A stretch of 64,000 nt of DNA from Saxidomus purpurata (GCA_022818135.1 JAFMSR010000018.1:470051-534050), one strand, 5' to 3'; shown: positions 11,212 to 23,694, numbered from the stretch's first letter. The notes: generated by a model from the sequence alone, not told the origin. A program made the numbers and translations.

Positions 11212-11914
11212 TACGGCGCCCGTGAAGTGACATGTGATACTTTTTTTTTATTTCGTAATTACGAAATACATTTCGTAAAAACGAAATGTTATTTCGTAAA
11301 AACGAAATGTTGTTTCGTAAAAACGAAATAACATTTCGTAATAACGAAATAACATTTCGTTTTTACGAAATAACATTTCGTTTTTACGAAATAAGATTTT
11401 GTTTTACCGCAATGTATTTATTTCGTTTAAACGAAATGTTATTTCGTTTTTACGAAATCTTATTTCGTTTTTACGAAATGTATTTCGTAATTACGAAATA
11501 AGATTTCGTAAAAACGAAATAAGATTTCGTAAAAACGAAATAACATTTCGTAATTACGAAATACATTTCGTAAAAACGAAATAAGATTTCGTAAAAACGA
11601 AATAACATTTCGTTTAAACGAAATAAGATTTCGTAAAAACAAATTAAATATATTTCGTAAAATCGAAATCTTATTTCGTAAAAACGAAATGTTATTTCGT
11701 AAAAACGGAATGTTATTTCGTAAGTACGAAATACATTTCGTTTTTACGAAATAAGATTTCGTTTTTACGAAATAAGATTTCGTTTTTACGAAATAACATT
11801 TCGTTTTTACGAAATCTTATTTCGTTTTTACGAAATCTTATTTCGTTTATACGAAATGTATTTCGTAATTACGAAATAAAAAAAAGTGTCACATGTCACT
11901 TCACGGGCGCCGTA
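11212..11914. mobile_element. Palindrome-array element with terminal inverted repeats and 6-bp target duplication
   Basis: A 703-bp element is bounded by GGAACC on both sides (11206-11211 and 11915-11920). Its inverted ends start TACGGCGCCCGTGAAGTGAC and run about 55 bp with one or two mismatches. Everything between is a tandem array with period 21 bp (about 30 units): an 18-bp palindrome ATTTCGT-NNNN-ACGAAAT plus a 3-bp spacer. No protein is encoded; the repetitive peptides in several frames come from the 7-codon period. It is a non-autonomous TIR element; the superfamily is unknown to me. Confidence 0.9.
11270..11880. repeat. Array of about thirty 21-bp palindromic units
   Basis: Each unit is ATTTCGT-NNNN-ACGAAAT. 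The four-base core is almost always AAAA, TTTT, AATT or TTAA, and the 3-bp spacer is one of GTT/AAC, CTT/AAG or GTA/TAC. One unit near 11396-11416 and one near 11640 are decayed. Because every unit is self-complementary, the array can fold in many registers on either strand. Confidence 0.9.
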
Positions 11915-11920
11915 GGAACC

Positions 11921-12815
11921 CACAGTTTTCAGTCGACAATACAATTTTACAACATAATTTATACAAGGGTGATATATACAAGGCCCATCACTAGATTACT
12001 CGAATCTAATTCAAAATCTAATATAAAAGATACTGTTAACGTTTCAGATATCCTCCAAGATACATTTATGTATTTTTATTCAGCCTTAAATCTTTAAATA
12101 CGGTTTACAGTCTGTTTCTTAACAGGAATATCTGTCATTTTCTGAAAATTGTTTGAGTCGTTACAGAAAGTTGTGAAAATAACATTTCATTTCATTATAT
12201 TTAAGGGTCATTGAGGCTTATTGGAACTCTAACTTCTTATAAATTTGTCTATTTAAGATATGTAAATACTTCTAATTTTCTCTGTATCCGCTTATTATCT
12301 TCACCAAGTTACTCTGACTGTAAATAATTTAAATTATGTTTTACAATATATTTTTAAAACATGCAATACGAGCATCATGATGTGCAGTATTTCAATGCTA
12401 TCGCGTAGCCTCTACCAAGCCGAATTGCGTGCGTAAAATGTATAAAGCATTGTATAAGTTTATAAACGCCTGTTTTGGTATCATCTATCATTCAGTTTGA
12501 AAAGATACATCCAACATCTGTTGTATCGTAAGTAGGGAATATAGAGGCTTATGTATTTTGATATTCTTGTTTCTGTCTCATGACACAGGAAAATGAACCT
12601 TTAAACTATCAACTGTAACAGATACACACAACAGCTTTGTCACGAAGCAGTCACGCAGCAAGACTTTGTGCATCGTTACAGGCAGAACGAGCATGCTCAA
12701 AATATATATTAATGTTTAAATTTGCATAGGTTTTAATACTGTCATGATAATTTTGCTTTGGGGACAATTACTCAAACCTTTTAATTCACCATGCATTAAT
12801 TTTTCTTCGTTATAT
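11921..12815. other. AT-rich spacer, nothing recognised
   Basis: I see no coding region, RNA gene or clear repeat. Confidence 0.5.
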
Positions 12816-12819
12816 GACA

Positions 12820-13090
12820 ATAGACCAAAATATGGATGTCGTAGTACATCTCAGGAAACCAGAAATGGGCGCTGGTAACATCTTTTGCGACAATGAAACA
12901 ATTTTGGGATATTGGTGTACATAAATAACATAATCCAATATTGGGGGACTGTCGTATACGACGGTGAACCATTTCTGGCCTCCTAGTGTGTCTAAACTTG
13001 GGACATTGAACAGTAAATACTCAACAATAGACCAATTTATGGATGTCCTAGTGCATCTCAGGAAACAAGAAATGGGCGACTGTTGTGTAC
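12820..13090. repeat. Two-copy direct repeat about 205 bp apart
   Basis: AATAGACCAAAATATGGATG with the following CATCTCAGGAAACCAGAAATGGGCG at 12820-12880 is repeated with few changes at 13026-13086. The intervening sequence and the downstream stretch to about 13430 are otherwise unrecognised. Confidence 0.6.
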
Positions 13091-13430
13091 GTATACAGAA
13101 ATTTTGTGGGCGATTCTCGCGTCCGACCACGACCCAATTTCATTCCAAAATATAACTCGATATTTTCCGAAAATTGTTTTTTTGGAAAGCTTTTCCGGTC
13201 AAACTTTTGACGGCCGATTAGTGTGTTCCTTGACCGTTTGAGAGGTTTTCTGTCAATTCGGGATGAAAAATTGGGCCGTTGGCCGGAGTTTGGAGGTGGC
13301 TGTTTTTGGGAGGTAAAACATATAGAAAAACCAACGGGGGAATTCAAATTGACTGTTGTGAGGAAGTGGGTGGTGATGGGAGGTGACCGTCAGTGGAGGT
13401 TACACTGTATTTACAAGCTGATTTTCAACA

Positions 13431-14724
13431 AATAAAGCTATTTTGATTCATACGAAAAACCTTCATTATCCGAGATATTTATTTCAATGCATTCATTTTT
13501 TTCAGGACACGCTCTATGTCTGATTGATGCAAGATTTGGACTTTTAAAAAGGTTGTACCACAGATCCGACTGTGGGACCATTGAGTAGATGGAAGTGTTG
13601 GTAAACTGCTCATCAACAACAAATAAAGGCAGTTGGATATCCGCAATGTCAAATGCGAAATTGGAATGCTTTTCTTTAATAGCAGTTCACGACGCTTATT
13701 GGAATAAGGTACGGTTAGTCTGTTACCCAATTTGCGATCTATTGAGTGCATTTATATCTTTACAAATCAAGACATAAAGATTGTCATAAAAGAGTTGGTG
13801 TCATCATGCATCACCATGGCAATTGCTTTTTATTGCATGGCAGTACTGTTGTATTTTGATGTTATTTAATAGCTCTCTCAGAACCGTTATCAGTCAAGGA
13901 TGCGATGTTCTAACTACACACTGGTACCCTGCAATAGCAGTCTGTATTTTTTGTTTTTTTTTGAATTTGTGGAAACCTTCTTTAAGGACAACACCATTAT
14001 GAAACTTGAAATTGTGCAAAATTATACGTATAATGTAATAGATGTTACCAAATATAACAGCTGACCGTATTCTTCGAGTATGTAAAACGATCTAATTGTA
14101 CTTTAGTTATTTTTCAATCTTAAAAGTAATGTAAGATATGTAGACGTTAAACATTTCAAATTATTCAATGTTTATTATTCATTCATTTTATTTTTCTGTT
14201 TCAAGGAAATACATGTATCAGTATTTCCAGTTGTCAGCAGATGAGCCTGGTGTTGTCACTGTGAAGGAAAGTTGTCAAAGAGACGAGGAGGGTGTGTGAA
14301 TCCTGATAGACCCAACCTTCCGTTTTCCTAATATCGAACGACGGGCACCTGTACCACCTCAAGGGCTGAATTAGCGGCAGAAATATTATATACATATATT
14401 TGAGGCCTGACGTCCGTCCTGCATGTCAAAATGAACTCTTTCTTGCACCAGAGAGGCCATAATATGGCTTGGAACGTGTTAAATATAATACATTAGGACG
14501 TACATGTAGACAGGATTTATTGACGTCATTGTGTTGGGAATGAAGGCAGTACATGTACGGACGTATACATTTCATGGTGCATGTAATGCATTTTCGAAGT
14601 CGAATGACATTCATCTGAAAATATAAATCAATCTTCATACTGGTTTCTTTGTGTTCTATCAACAACTATGTGTTAAATAGATGCTATGAAAGTTTCAGTA
14701 CATTCCTTTTTCAAAATCTCCTCA
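13431..14724. other. Spacer, nothing recognised
   Basis: Short ORFs on both strands lack any family signature. No RNA gene or tandem repeat is seen. Confidence 0.45.
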
Positions 14725-14784
14725 GTTGATAATGTCTATACCAATGCAGCACACGTGATAATGATGGAGCAACGCTGTGTTTCA

Positions 14785-14797
14785 GTTGCTAGGCAAC
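14785..14797. promoter_or_regulatory. RFX X-box-like palindrome, copy 1
   Basis: GTTGCTAGGCAAC: two perfect 5-bp inverted half-sites with a 3-bp centre. It matches the RFX-family X-box pattern (GTTNCC..GGNAAC) closely. It is the most conserved block of the satellite. Regulatory activity is inference. Confidence 0.45.
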
Positions 14798-15182
14798 ACA
14801 GTTCACTCACCATTGACTTACATGCTTATTACTATTTTCTCTTTAGTCAATTTTATATTACCCTATTTTAATATTCGAGAACAGTTACCTTTAACTTTAA
14901 GTTAGGATGCTCCGTTTTCAAAAACATTGATTCCAGTGAATGTTGCGACGTAAAATAACTACGATGTCAAAATTTTGTAGTTTCTTATTAAGTATCTATG
15001 TCATATAAAGCGTCATAGCTCTTTTCATCATTATTATTTTCCGATTGTTTTTCTTGTTTGTTTCCATAAATGACGTATCTTCACAGAACTATAATAAAAA
15101 CAAGATTAAAACAGGTTTCATTGATACATGGTTCAGTGCCGGTAGCTTTAAGCAATACGCAAGATAGTTATCGGATGCTGTT

Positions 15183-15195
15183 GTTGCTAGGCAAC
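15183..15195. promoter_or_regulatory. RFX X-box-like palindrome, copy 2
   Basis: Same 13-bp palindrome, 398 bp from copy 1. Confidence 0.45.
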
Positions 15196-15560
15196 CGAGT
15201 TCACCCATCAGGGACGCGAATCTTGTTGAATATATTCTACTATATTCATGTTCACCGTTGCTGTGTTTTTGTTTCCGTAAATAATAAATATGCTTGATTT
15301 ACATAAGCATTGATTCTAATTACGGTTGCGACGTAAACATTACTACGATGTCAAATTAACATTTGTTTCTCATTAGTGCCTATGTGATAAAAACGTCATA
15401 GCACTGTTAGTTGGTATTTACTATTTTCCGATGATTTTCATTTTTGTCATTTAAAAGGATGTATCTTTACAAAAAAGCAAGATAAAAACATGTTTTCATT
15501 AATACAGGTGATAATTTCAGTGTCTATAAGCAATACACCAGATAGTTATGGAATGTTTCC

Positions 15561-15573
15561 GTTGCTAGGCAAC
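15561..15573. promoter_or_regulatory. RFX X-box-like palindrome, copy 3
   Basis: Same 13-bp palindrome, 378 bp from copy 2. Confidence 0.45.
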
Positions 15574-15946
15574 CAAGCTTAACCTACATAGACGCAAATC
15601 CTGTAGAATATTTTCTTCTATATACATGTTCAGCATTACTGTGGTTTTGTTTTAAAAATACCCAGTATAGTTAATTCGAAAAAAGCATTGATTCTGACAA
15701 CGGATGCAACGTCAAAATTACTACGACGTCTAAATGACGTTCGTTTTTCATTAAGTACCTATGTCAAACAAAACGTCATAGCTCTTTTAATAATAGTCAA
15801 TTTTGGATGATGTGTCATGTGTATCTTTGAAAAGGACGCATCTTCATAAAAATCTAATAAAAGTAAAATTAAAGCATGTTTTCATTGATACAGGTTTTCG
15901 TGTCAGGGTCTATTAGCAATAGATAAGATAGTTATGGAATGTTCCC

Positions 15947-15959
15947 GTTGCTAGGCAAC
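15947..15959. promoter_or_regulatory. RFX X-box-like palindrome, copy 4
   Basis: Same 13-bp palindrome, 386 bp from copy 3. Confidence 0.45.
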
Positions 15960-16290
15960 CAGGCTCACCCATCATGGACGCAAATCCTGTTGAATATCTT
16001 TCTCTATATCCATGTTCAACATTGCTTGGCTTTTGAATTTAAAAATAGTCGATATGGTTAATTTTTAAAAACATGGATTCAAACGACCGTTACCACGACG
16101 TCAAAATAACGTTAGTTCTACATCAATACCTATGTCATTCAAAACGTCATATTTCCGTCAATTATTAATATTTTGCGATAACGTTTTCGATTTTTTGTTT
16201 CTAAAGGATTGAACTTGATGAAAATATAAAAAACTCAAAATCGAACATTTTGTCATTAAGACAGGTTTTTCCATGACTGTGCCCATATAT

Positions 16291-19200
16291 ATGTTTACAT
16301 CAATTAAATGAAAATGACTTTATATGGCTTTATAATAAAGATTTGATTTAAACAATTAATTGTTTCATACAATTCATCAGACACAACTGAGTGAACGACG
16401 TTGTATCCATGAAGTTGACGTCATAACTTCCTACAAGGGAGATTACTGTAGGGTTAACGCACGTGTTATAAAATCCGCAGAATCCCGAGGGATGGTTTTT
16501 AGCCCGGCACTGTTGACGCCGTACATGATGTAAGACTTTGGAGACAGGTCCATTGTTTACAATGGCCCTTTACTGCGCATAAATGAAAACATGTTATAAC
16601 GGCGCGTGAATCTCCCCGTTTAAACACGTTTTTTCTCCTGTTAAAACACCTGCAAAATGAGCAAAACAGCACATTTTATGCTAGAATGTTGTAAAAAGGC
16701 AGGTAGTTAAAGATAATTAAAGTAAATTAATGGCGTTAAACCTTGGTTTGAATTTGTTAACAAGGAAATTCAGTGAATTGATATCCCCCGCCAAATGAAG
16801 CAAATAGCTGAAAAATAACAACTTAAAAGTGAATTAGTCTGTCTGTATCAGGAAAAAACAACATTTCAACCCCGCTGGGGCCCCAATTCTGGGATGATAT
16901 TTTTTACCTTCAAGTTACAGTTATAAAGTACTTAATTGTTGTAACTTTTGCCTTATCAGAAAATGAGGAAAGACTTTTAATCAATCATTTTGATAATCAA
17001 TATTCTGTAGTTCTAATCTGTAACCGTTGACATAGCACGACCACACCTTTCGAATGCCCAGAAGAAGAACTGACCTAGTAATATTAATAATATTAAAAAA
17101 CTAAGTTTTTAATAGGATCTCTGGTACTAAGTTACGTTTAATAATCTGAATGTACACTCAACCTGTTTAAAAACGCAAAGTGGCAAAATATTTATTTTAA
17201 CGCTGTTAAAATGTTTAAAATTTATTCAAATTTCATACACAACAAAACAATATAAAATTGAATTTTTTCAAAAGTTTCAATAGTTCGTCGCTAAAAATGA
17301 CTACAATGAAATAAAAACAATAGCGTCATTAAAATAAAAATGTTCAACAGGGAAACTCTTTGCGATTCTAAATCGATTAAGTGTACTCTTTACTTTTTAC
17401 GAAACTGCTCTTACTCTGCTACAGTCTAAATATCAGCTACATGTTTCTTTCAAGTATCATTTTGTTTCCTTTTTTGGCTATCCTCTTTCCAAGCAGCTCT
17501 GAAATCAATGGTAACTTTCAGTAGCGGTGGGTAATTGCTGGTAAACCAGTTCTGTTGGCAAATATACAATCACAAATTTGATATGACCCTGTACTTGATT
17601 GATGCTCATTGCCAAAAAAGACAAAGGGGCCAGGCACGCTTGAATTGTTATGAACATAGTATATATAAAAATAAAAAGTAAAACATGCCTAGCCCCTTTG
17701 ATAAAATACACTCATAAGGCCAACAAAAATATCGGTGCTTAGGGCAACGGTCCCAAATATGCTAGGTAGGGTAAGGACAAACGTTTTCTTTTTCTTCTTT
17801 TCTTTCAAATCGCTGGAAAAGAAAACTCTGTGTTGAAGGAAGCGATCCTAAAATGCTAGTTAGTCTAGATAAGGAAGGGAAACTTTTTTACAATTTTTAT
17901 AATATATTTTTTTCTTTAGAAAAACACTAGGGTAGAAGGTTTCGCCAGGGAGTTTCATGTGGCCCGAAACACAGATATTTGTTTTTGCCTTATGCCAACT
18001 GTTTTGTCAAAAATTAATACAAACTCATAGATCTACTCTTACCACACTCACTGCGGATACAAATATGTATGTATACTCAAAATGCCAATAACAGGCATAT
18101 ACAAATTACCGGGAATGATCATACTTATATTTTATTTCGAAGGTTTGTGTTCATTTTTGACATGCAAGAGGACTATTTTTAATTATGACTTTTTTTATAG
18201 ATTGAATGATAAGCTGACGGCAGTTGGTCTGGAAATGACATCACTATCAAACATTTAACAAATACACCACTTACATATTTTGAAAAAGACAAGCTGTCAC
18301 ACAACAGTAAATTTGTTGTGGTAGAAACTAACTGAAAGAAGTTTCAAACAGTTTTCTTCCAAATTCACGGTAATAAGTTAATTCAAAATAATGAAGATGA
18401 CTGTCAATATGGATTTAATAAAGCTTGCTTTTAACGCTTTATACATAGTTTTAGTTTATGATTTGATTTTTTCTCAAAGATAGATGATGATACTTTATTT
18501 TAAAAGCATACATGTTGTATGTACTTTGAGTATTAAACTGTACACCTTCATTAACGAGTAAGACTCAATGGGTATGACCTGTATACATGTAGATCTACCA
18601 CTGGATGATTTTGTTTCATTGTTGGCAAAGAGAGTGTTAAGTTGTTGATTTATCATCATGATCATGCTATTGCAACATTGTCACTGTTGTTGCAAATTGG
18701 CTACTTGAACTAAGCATTCTTTAGATCTACCAGGTTCGTTTTCACAGAAAATGCGAAGTACACAAAATAATTGTAAACTTCAGTTATTATCTGACATTTC
18801 AAAAGATCTATTTTTACTGCTGATTTGTTTTTTGAAACTATCACTCAACAGCTATCTACTCTAGGTCAGTGAATTCAAACAAAAAAGAGCTCGTTTTAAG
18901 CGCTATGACGAAAACACTGTGACGTCACTGCCATCTACTCCTATATTAAACGCTGTTGTGGTTATAACCTGGCACCATGAAACAAGTTTGCAGGTGAAAT
19001 ACGGTCAATGTGGATCAATGGAGAACAATCACCAAAAAGTTATAAAATGGCGAAAGTGCATAGCTTGGCATAATACGCTACAAATAACATAAAACAGTTA
19101 TGATAGACAGCAGAATAAAATTATATGGGCAATTTTACTAACCCCACCACAAAAAAATAAGGAAATTTCAGCATTTTAAGTAAAATGCAAATATTTTCAT

Positions 19201-20074
19201 TAATTTTCAGTCAAATCACTTGAATTTTTTTGTGCCAGTTTTGTATCAAACAGTATCTCTGTAAATGATAACAAAGAATTACCAATTTGACACTTCAAAT
19301 GTAAAAAAGTTGAATATGAGAAACCCTGAGAAAATGAAAAACAGGGATTCAATTTTTCGATGAGCTGTTGTTGAAGGATTAGTTGAAATCAGGAACGTAG
19401 AATATGATTCTAGGTTCCTGTTGAAATCTAACATATACTATATATGAACGATTGACAACAGTGAACAGATGATCAACAACAATAACAAAATCAACATGAT
19501 CAAGCGTTTCAAACGAGGTTCTCTGGTTTAAAGGATAGTAACCAGTAAATTATGTCAAAATGAACATAAAAGCTATATGTAGAATATATGTTATTGATTC
19601 TGCCTAAAATCTACTGCAAAAGCATGAAATGCTTAAAGGCAAAACTCGACTTACGAATTCAATTCATTACAAATATCCTCCCATTTTCTCTTCTTTTCCT
19701 TGGCGCCAAGCGATGCGCCAAGGAACTTCCCATGCAAAAAAATCCTAGTTTTTCACTAAGAGTTCTGTGGCCGCCAACCCATCCCCCGCTTTCCAATTTT
19801 GCAATCTTTTCTTTTACATTTGCGGACGACGTTGGACAGTTTTGGCAGCGATTCCCGTACCAAATTAGTCTCCTATACAGGAGAGCTTTTTTTGAAGGCC
19901 GCTTGTGCAGTTCGAAATATTATAAGTTGAGGCTGTTATTTGACTCAGCTGAGCAAATACTATACGAAACGGACTTACCTGACCCTACTCAGCTGAGTTA
20001 AGTAATGTGTTTAAGTCTGTTACTGCGTATATACTTGTATTAAGTTTTTACCTAAGTATTTTCGTGAAACTGGG
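16291..20074. other. Non-coding spacer with small repeats
   Basis: No gene is supported. 16782-16850 (CCCCGCCAAATGAAGCAAAT onwards) is a dispersed repeat whose second copy lies at 35107-35185. At 17621-17701 a 17-bp inverted pair (CAAAGGGGCCAGGCACG and its near complement) can form a stem. At 19699-19724 CCTTGGCGC and GCGCCAAGG flank an 8-base loop, a perfect 9-bp stem. The 19588-20001 ORF has no recognisable domain. Confidence 0.5.
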
Positions 20075-20640
20075 GCCAGGTATTCGGTTATTGCAGTTCT
20101 GCAGATAATACCATTCGTAGTATGTAGTACTACAAACTGCTCCGGACAAGGAAAAACAACAAAAGGCAATTACTCTGTAATTAGTTAAGATAGAGTTATG
20201 GTTCTTGTGCACTGCACTTCCTCTCATTGTGTTTGACCATTGAATGAAGCTGCATTGAATTCCAACCTGTAGATTTTGAAGTTATGTTCCAGACAAGGAA
20301 AAGTAACAAAGGGCAATAACTCCGCATTTAGTCAAGATATAATGATTGTTCTTGTACAATGCATTTACTTTCATTTTGCTTGACATTGAATGAAGTTGTA
20401 TTAAATTACAACCAGAAAATTTCAAATTATGTTCCGGACAAGGAAAAGTAACAAAGGACAATAACTCTGTAATGAGTCGAGATGGAGTTGTGGTTCTTAC
20501 GTACTGCACTTTCTCTCAATGTGCTTGACCATTGTATAAAGTTTTATTGATTTCCAACAAGTAGTTTCCAAGAAATGCTCTGGACAGGGAAAATGCAACG
20601 GACCACCCGCACGACCGACCACCGGGTTACTCCTATATAC
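20075..20640. repeat. Tandem repeat, unit about 146 bp, about four copies
   Basis: TCCGGACAAGGAAAA recurs at about 20141, 20287, 20434 and 20579 (CTCTGGACAGGGAAAA). Each is followed by AACAAAGG-CAATAACTCCG-ATTAG-CAAGAT, GGTTCTTGTACTGCA-TT and TGACCATTGAATGAAG. The last copy ends in a GAC/CGACC-rich stretch. The type resembles dispersed tandem repeats common in bivalve genomes (from general knowledge, not a search). Confidence 0.8.
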
Positions 20641-22137
20641 CCCCTTAACTTAGTTTTAGGGTTATAATAACGATGATATTGTAACATAGAAAATTGCCAG
20701 CATCTTCTGCCTAAGTGACTAAAACAGTCCCTAATATCTATTCTTCCCGTATCTCAAAATATGGTAATCTAATATAAAGTCTCACGCATAATGCTTTAAA
20801 AACATTCAGTCAAAATACAACACTGGTATGCTAAATGATACATAAAAACTGATAAAACAGCATTTTAGTTCCATAAATTCGCCGTGATTAAAATATTAAA
20901 CATTGCGGACACTTTCAGCTTGGCAGCAAGTGTCATAAATGCTGGAAATTCAAAAACATACAAGTACACAGAACAGTTCTTTAACATAAACTTTTTAAAA
21001 GAAGGTCGGCACAATTTTAGTAAACGCTTGATTTAATAGAAAATAAAATATTATAAACAAAATACACCTTTACCAGAATCGAACCAATGGCTATTTGCTT
21101 ACAGAGATATTGAACCGAACGATCTACCAGCTGAGCTACGCTTTCTTCCCAATTGTAATTAATATGTTCCGGGACATGTGCGCCGGGAAGACAAATTTTA
21201 TCTTTGCCTTTTTATATCAAATATGTTATTCGAATAACTGACTTTCATTCACTAGCCGAATACGTATAGATTAACCTTAGAATTATGATTAACATTATTT
21301 TTGGGGCAACAACATATTATGTTGAACAATATTTACTTCAGATATGATATTTACTTACTTTAATCATAAACTAAAATCATTTATTATATTAATCACGGAC
21401 CTATATATCACCGTGGATAAATGATGAAATTTTTAAATATCGTATTACAAATCAAATTAAATGACTGAAAAAGACCGAAAAACAAATACTGTCGACCGAT
21501 TTCATTTCTCTTAAACTTAAATTGTAATTATACATTATCATTTGGGACAAAAGTTGTTTTTGGTCTGCAAAAACTGTTTGTCTTTTCCTTTTTTGTATTT
21601 TTCGGTTGTTTTCGATCATTCTATACACCCGGTATTATCCAATCAGAAGGGACCTTACAGCGTAATTTTCTCATTTCGAAAAATGTTTTACACTCTGCCC
21701 GTCAATTCATTCGCGGTTGAAGAATACCAAGACTTCCTGTCAAATGCGAGATTAATACGGCTGCGCCAAATTCCATTAATGTTAAGCAAAGTTAAACAAA
21801 TGAATTTTTTCTATGGAATTACTTATTTACGCTAAAAAAATCAAGCTAAGCTTAATCGTATAACTGACAACTTTCGGACAGTGTATTAAGGATTGCCATG
21901 TATTCATTGCAGTTAGCACCTACTTTTAGAGTATGCCTTGTTTGAGTTATGTCAGGGACGCATTATGTCATAGAACGAAATCAAACAATGTCTACAGAAA
22001 TGCTATTTAATAAAATCTTGTCTTCTCATCTTCCAGGTCCTAAATTCTGACATATATTAGTATATACTATTAAGTTTGTTGAATCATTACTAAAATAAAC
22101 GTCTTTAGACACAAATAACAGCTTGTTAGTTATCTAT
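20641..22137. other. Spacer 3' of the sulfotransferase gene
   Basis: No further gene is supported. It contains a tRNA-like sequence at 21063-21145 and, on the minus strand at 22006-22011, an ATTAAA hexamer about 127 bases past the sulfotransferase stop that could serve as polyadenylation signal. Confidence 0.45.
21063..21145 (-). other. tRNA-like sequence, probably SINE head or pseudogene
   Basis: On the minus strand it reads TAGCTCAGCTGG (A box) and GGTTCGATTCTGG (B box) at tRNA spacing. The D stem and acceptor stem carry mismatches and the anticodon stem is not convincing. Confidence 0.4.
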
Positions 22138-22523
22138 TTATTTCATAATGGATTTTTTTTCAACACGGCTACCTAAATCTAAGCTCACATTATAAGCCTT
22201 TTTGAGAACTTTTTCAGATGTTCGAGCAGTCTCCCATAGCCGTAACAGCGACTTCTCGTCATAAATAGAGCGTAGTAGATCCATCCGATGAGCGTCACTC
22301 GTTTGACGGTGAAAATTTCCCTCCTGACACTTTAGAGTGCAGTCTATATCCTGACCAGTTACGTTTGCATTTAAAAAAGTAGCAAGACTTCTCAACTCAT
22401 TTGCCATATCTGTTTTTAATCTTTCATATTGCAAGACATGCACGGGCCCTTTGAAGTGTCTGATTGTAGTCAAAATCAGATTAACGTACCGTCTGAGATA
22501 GCGATTGAACATCTCTGCACTAG
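22138..22523 (-). CDS. Sulfotransferase exon 3: C-terminal domain and stop
   Basis: The acceptor follows a T-rich tract (CTTTTTTCAG|CTAGTGC). The exon encodes EMFNRYLRRYVNLILTTIRH, then GPVHVLQYERLK and LRSLATFLNANV. A CTLKCQEGNFHR segment and a final helix follow, before TAA at 22138-22140. The xVxxYExLK and EGNFHR strings are typical of the C-terminal part of WSCD-like sulfotransferases. The Met at 22512 is internal, not a start. Confidence 0.8.
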
Positions 22524-23514
22524 CTGAAAAAAGGCAGAAATTGCTTTACCCTATAACTGAAGTCAAACTAAATAGTCCCTAAAAACATAAATAATAAAAT
22601 ATTAGGAAGTAGTGTAGCTTAACGTAAAAGTTAAAGCCATGCATTGCATTCACTATCAGCGTTTTCAAATATGTTGCAATACCGTTAACCATTTAAAAAT
22701 CTATGTAAAGTTGTTGAACAGTTAATGGCTGGATAGCGATTGATTAAACAAGAAATTTGTTTGATAAATTGTAGTAAAATGAATCATTTTTCGCTATATG
22801 TTATTCTTTAAAATTTTATTTATTTATCATTTTACGTTCATTGAAAACACCATCCATCCTTTTGAGAAAATAATCAGCAAGATGTTGGGTATTTGTCTTG
22901 AAAGCATTCAAGATATTACGCTGCATTTAGTAACATAATGTCCATGACATTTTAGGAAACTGTAGGCAAAAAAAGAACAATTTTCGATATTTTTCATAGC
23001 TGCTGAATAAATTCAGCAAAATGTTTTGTATGCACATAAATACGAACATAAAAAGTGACTACCAAAAGTCTTTGATAAATATAATGATATAAAACCATGT
23101 TATGGCAAATGAGTATACAGAACGCAAACAATGTGGAATGCCAGTAATCTGTTTATTTATGAGAACTTATTGCTTTGCAATAACCAAACAAACTTATTTG
23201 CAAATGACATTGGAATTATTTATTTGTAAAGTATATTGAACACGGGTTTACTTGATAATACAAACACTACATGAATTTTCCATAGCGGACGGATTACTAG
23301 AATTGTTAAAATATATATTTTTGGCCTAGGCAAAACAGTTGACCACTTTTCTAATTACTCACAAGTAGGTCAAAGCATAAACTGGCTGCTGTTACATGAC
23401 TCTATATTTTAGTTTTAACACTGGTGCTATTACTTTCTTTGAAATTATAAAGTAATGCTTAATATCTTTCCTGAAAATTATAATGGTCTCTTTGTAGGCT
23501 AGACGGTTTTATAT
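22524..23514. other. Intron sequence, nothing recognised
   Basis: AT-rich; no coding signature or repeat unit seen. Confidence 0.5.
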
Positions 23515-23694
23515 ATGTATTTTATGTCCCATAAAATAATTTATGTGACAAACTGGAACCCCTTTCTCTAGATCAGTTTGTGACGCAGAAATACCAGCTT
23601 GAAGCCGGAAAAGAAACATGCATATTTAATGAGCTATTTAGTTGTTTTTAACCTACTTCGGACAAACAAAGAGAAACGCGATTTCATTCAAAAC
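23515..23694 (+). repeat. Ngaro-like split repeat A1
   Basis: Starts ATGTATTTTATGTCCC and ends CATTCAAAAC. Matches A2 at 29477-29656 with about two mismatches. Confidence 0.9.

Larger units (their letters stand above)
14725..16290. repeat. Tandem satellite, unit about 385 bp, about four copies
   Basis: A partial first unit is followed by three further units of 378-398 bp. Shared landmarks in order are GTTGCTAGGCAAC, CACCCATCA..GACGCAAATCCTGTTGAAT, TCTATAT-CATGTTCA, CATTGATTC, ACTACGACGTC, TATGTCA..AAAACGTCATAGC, GATGTATCTT and CATTGATACAGG. Units differ by many substitutions and small indels, but the GTTGCTAGGCAAC block is unchanged in all four. Confidence 0.85.

Noticed and set aside
11270..11880. 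Regular repeats resembling a CRISPR array, with ORFs of repeating 7-residue peptides
   Set aside because: Spacers are only 3 bp and repeats are self-palindromic; the genome is eukaryotic. The peptides follow from the 21-bp period and occur on both strands.
17621..17701. Inverted repeat as a transposon end pair
   Set aside because: Only 17 bp match and flanks do not; could be chance or a decayed MITE.
19588..20001. 137-codon ORF
   Set aside because: No recognisable domain, low-complexity composition, and it runs into the start of tandem-repeat sequence; probably chance.
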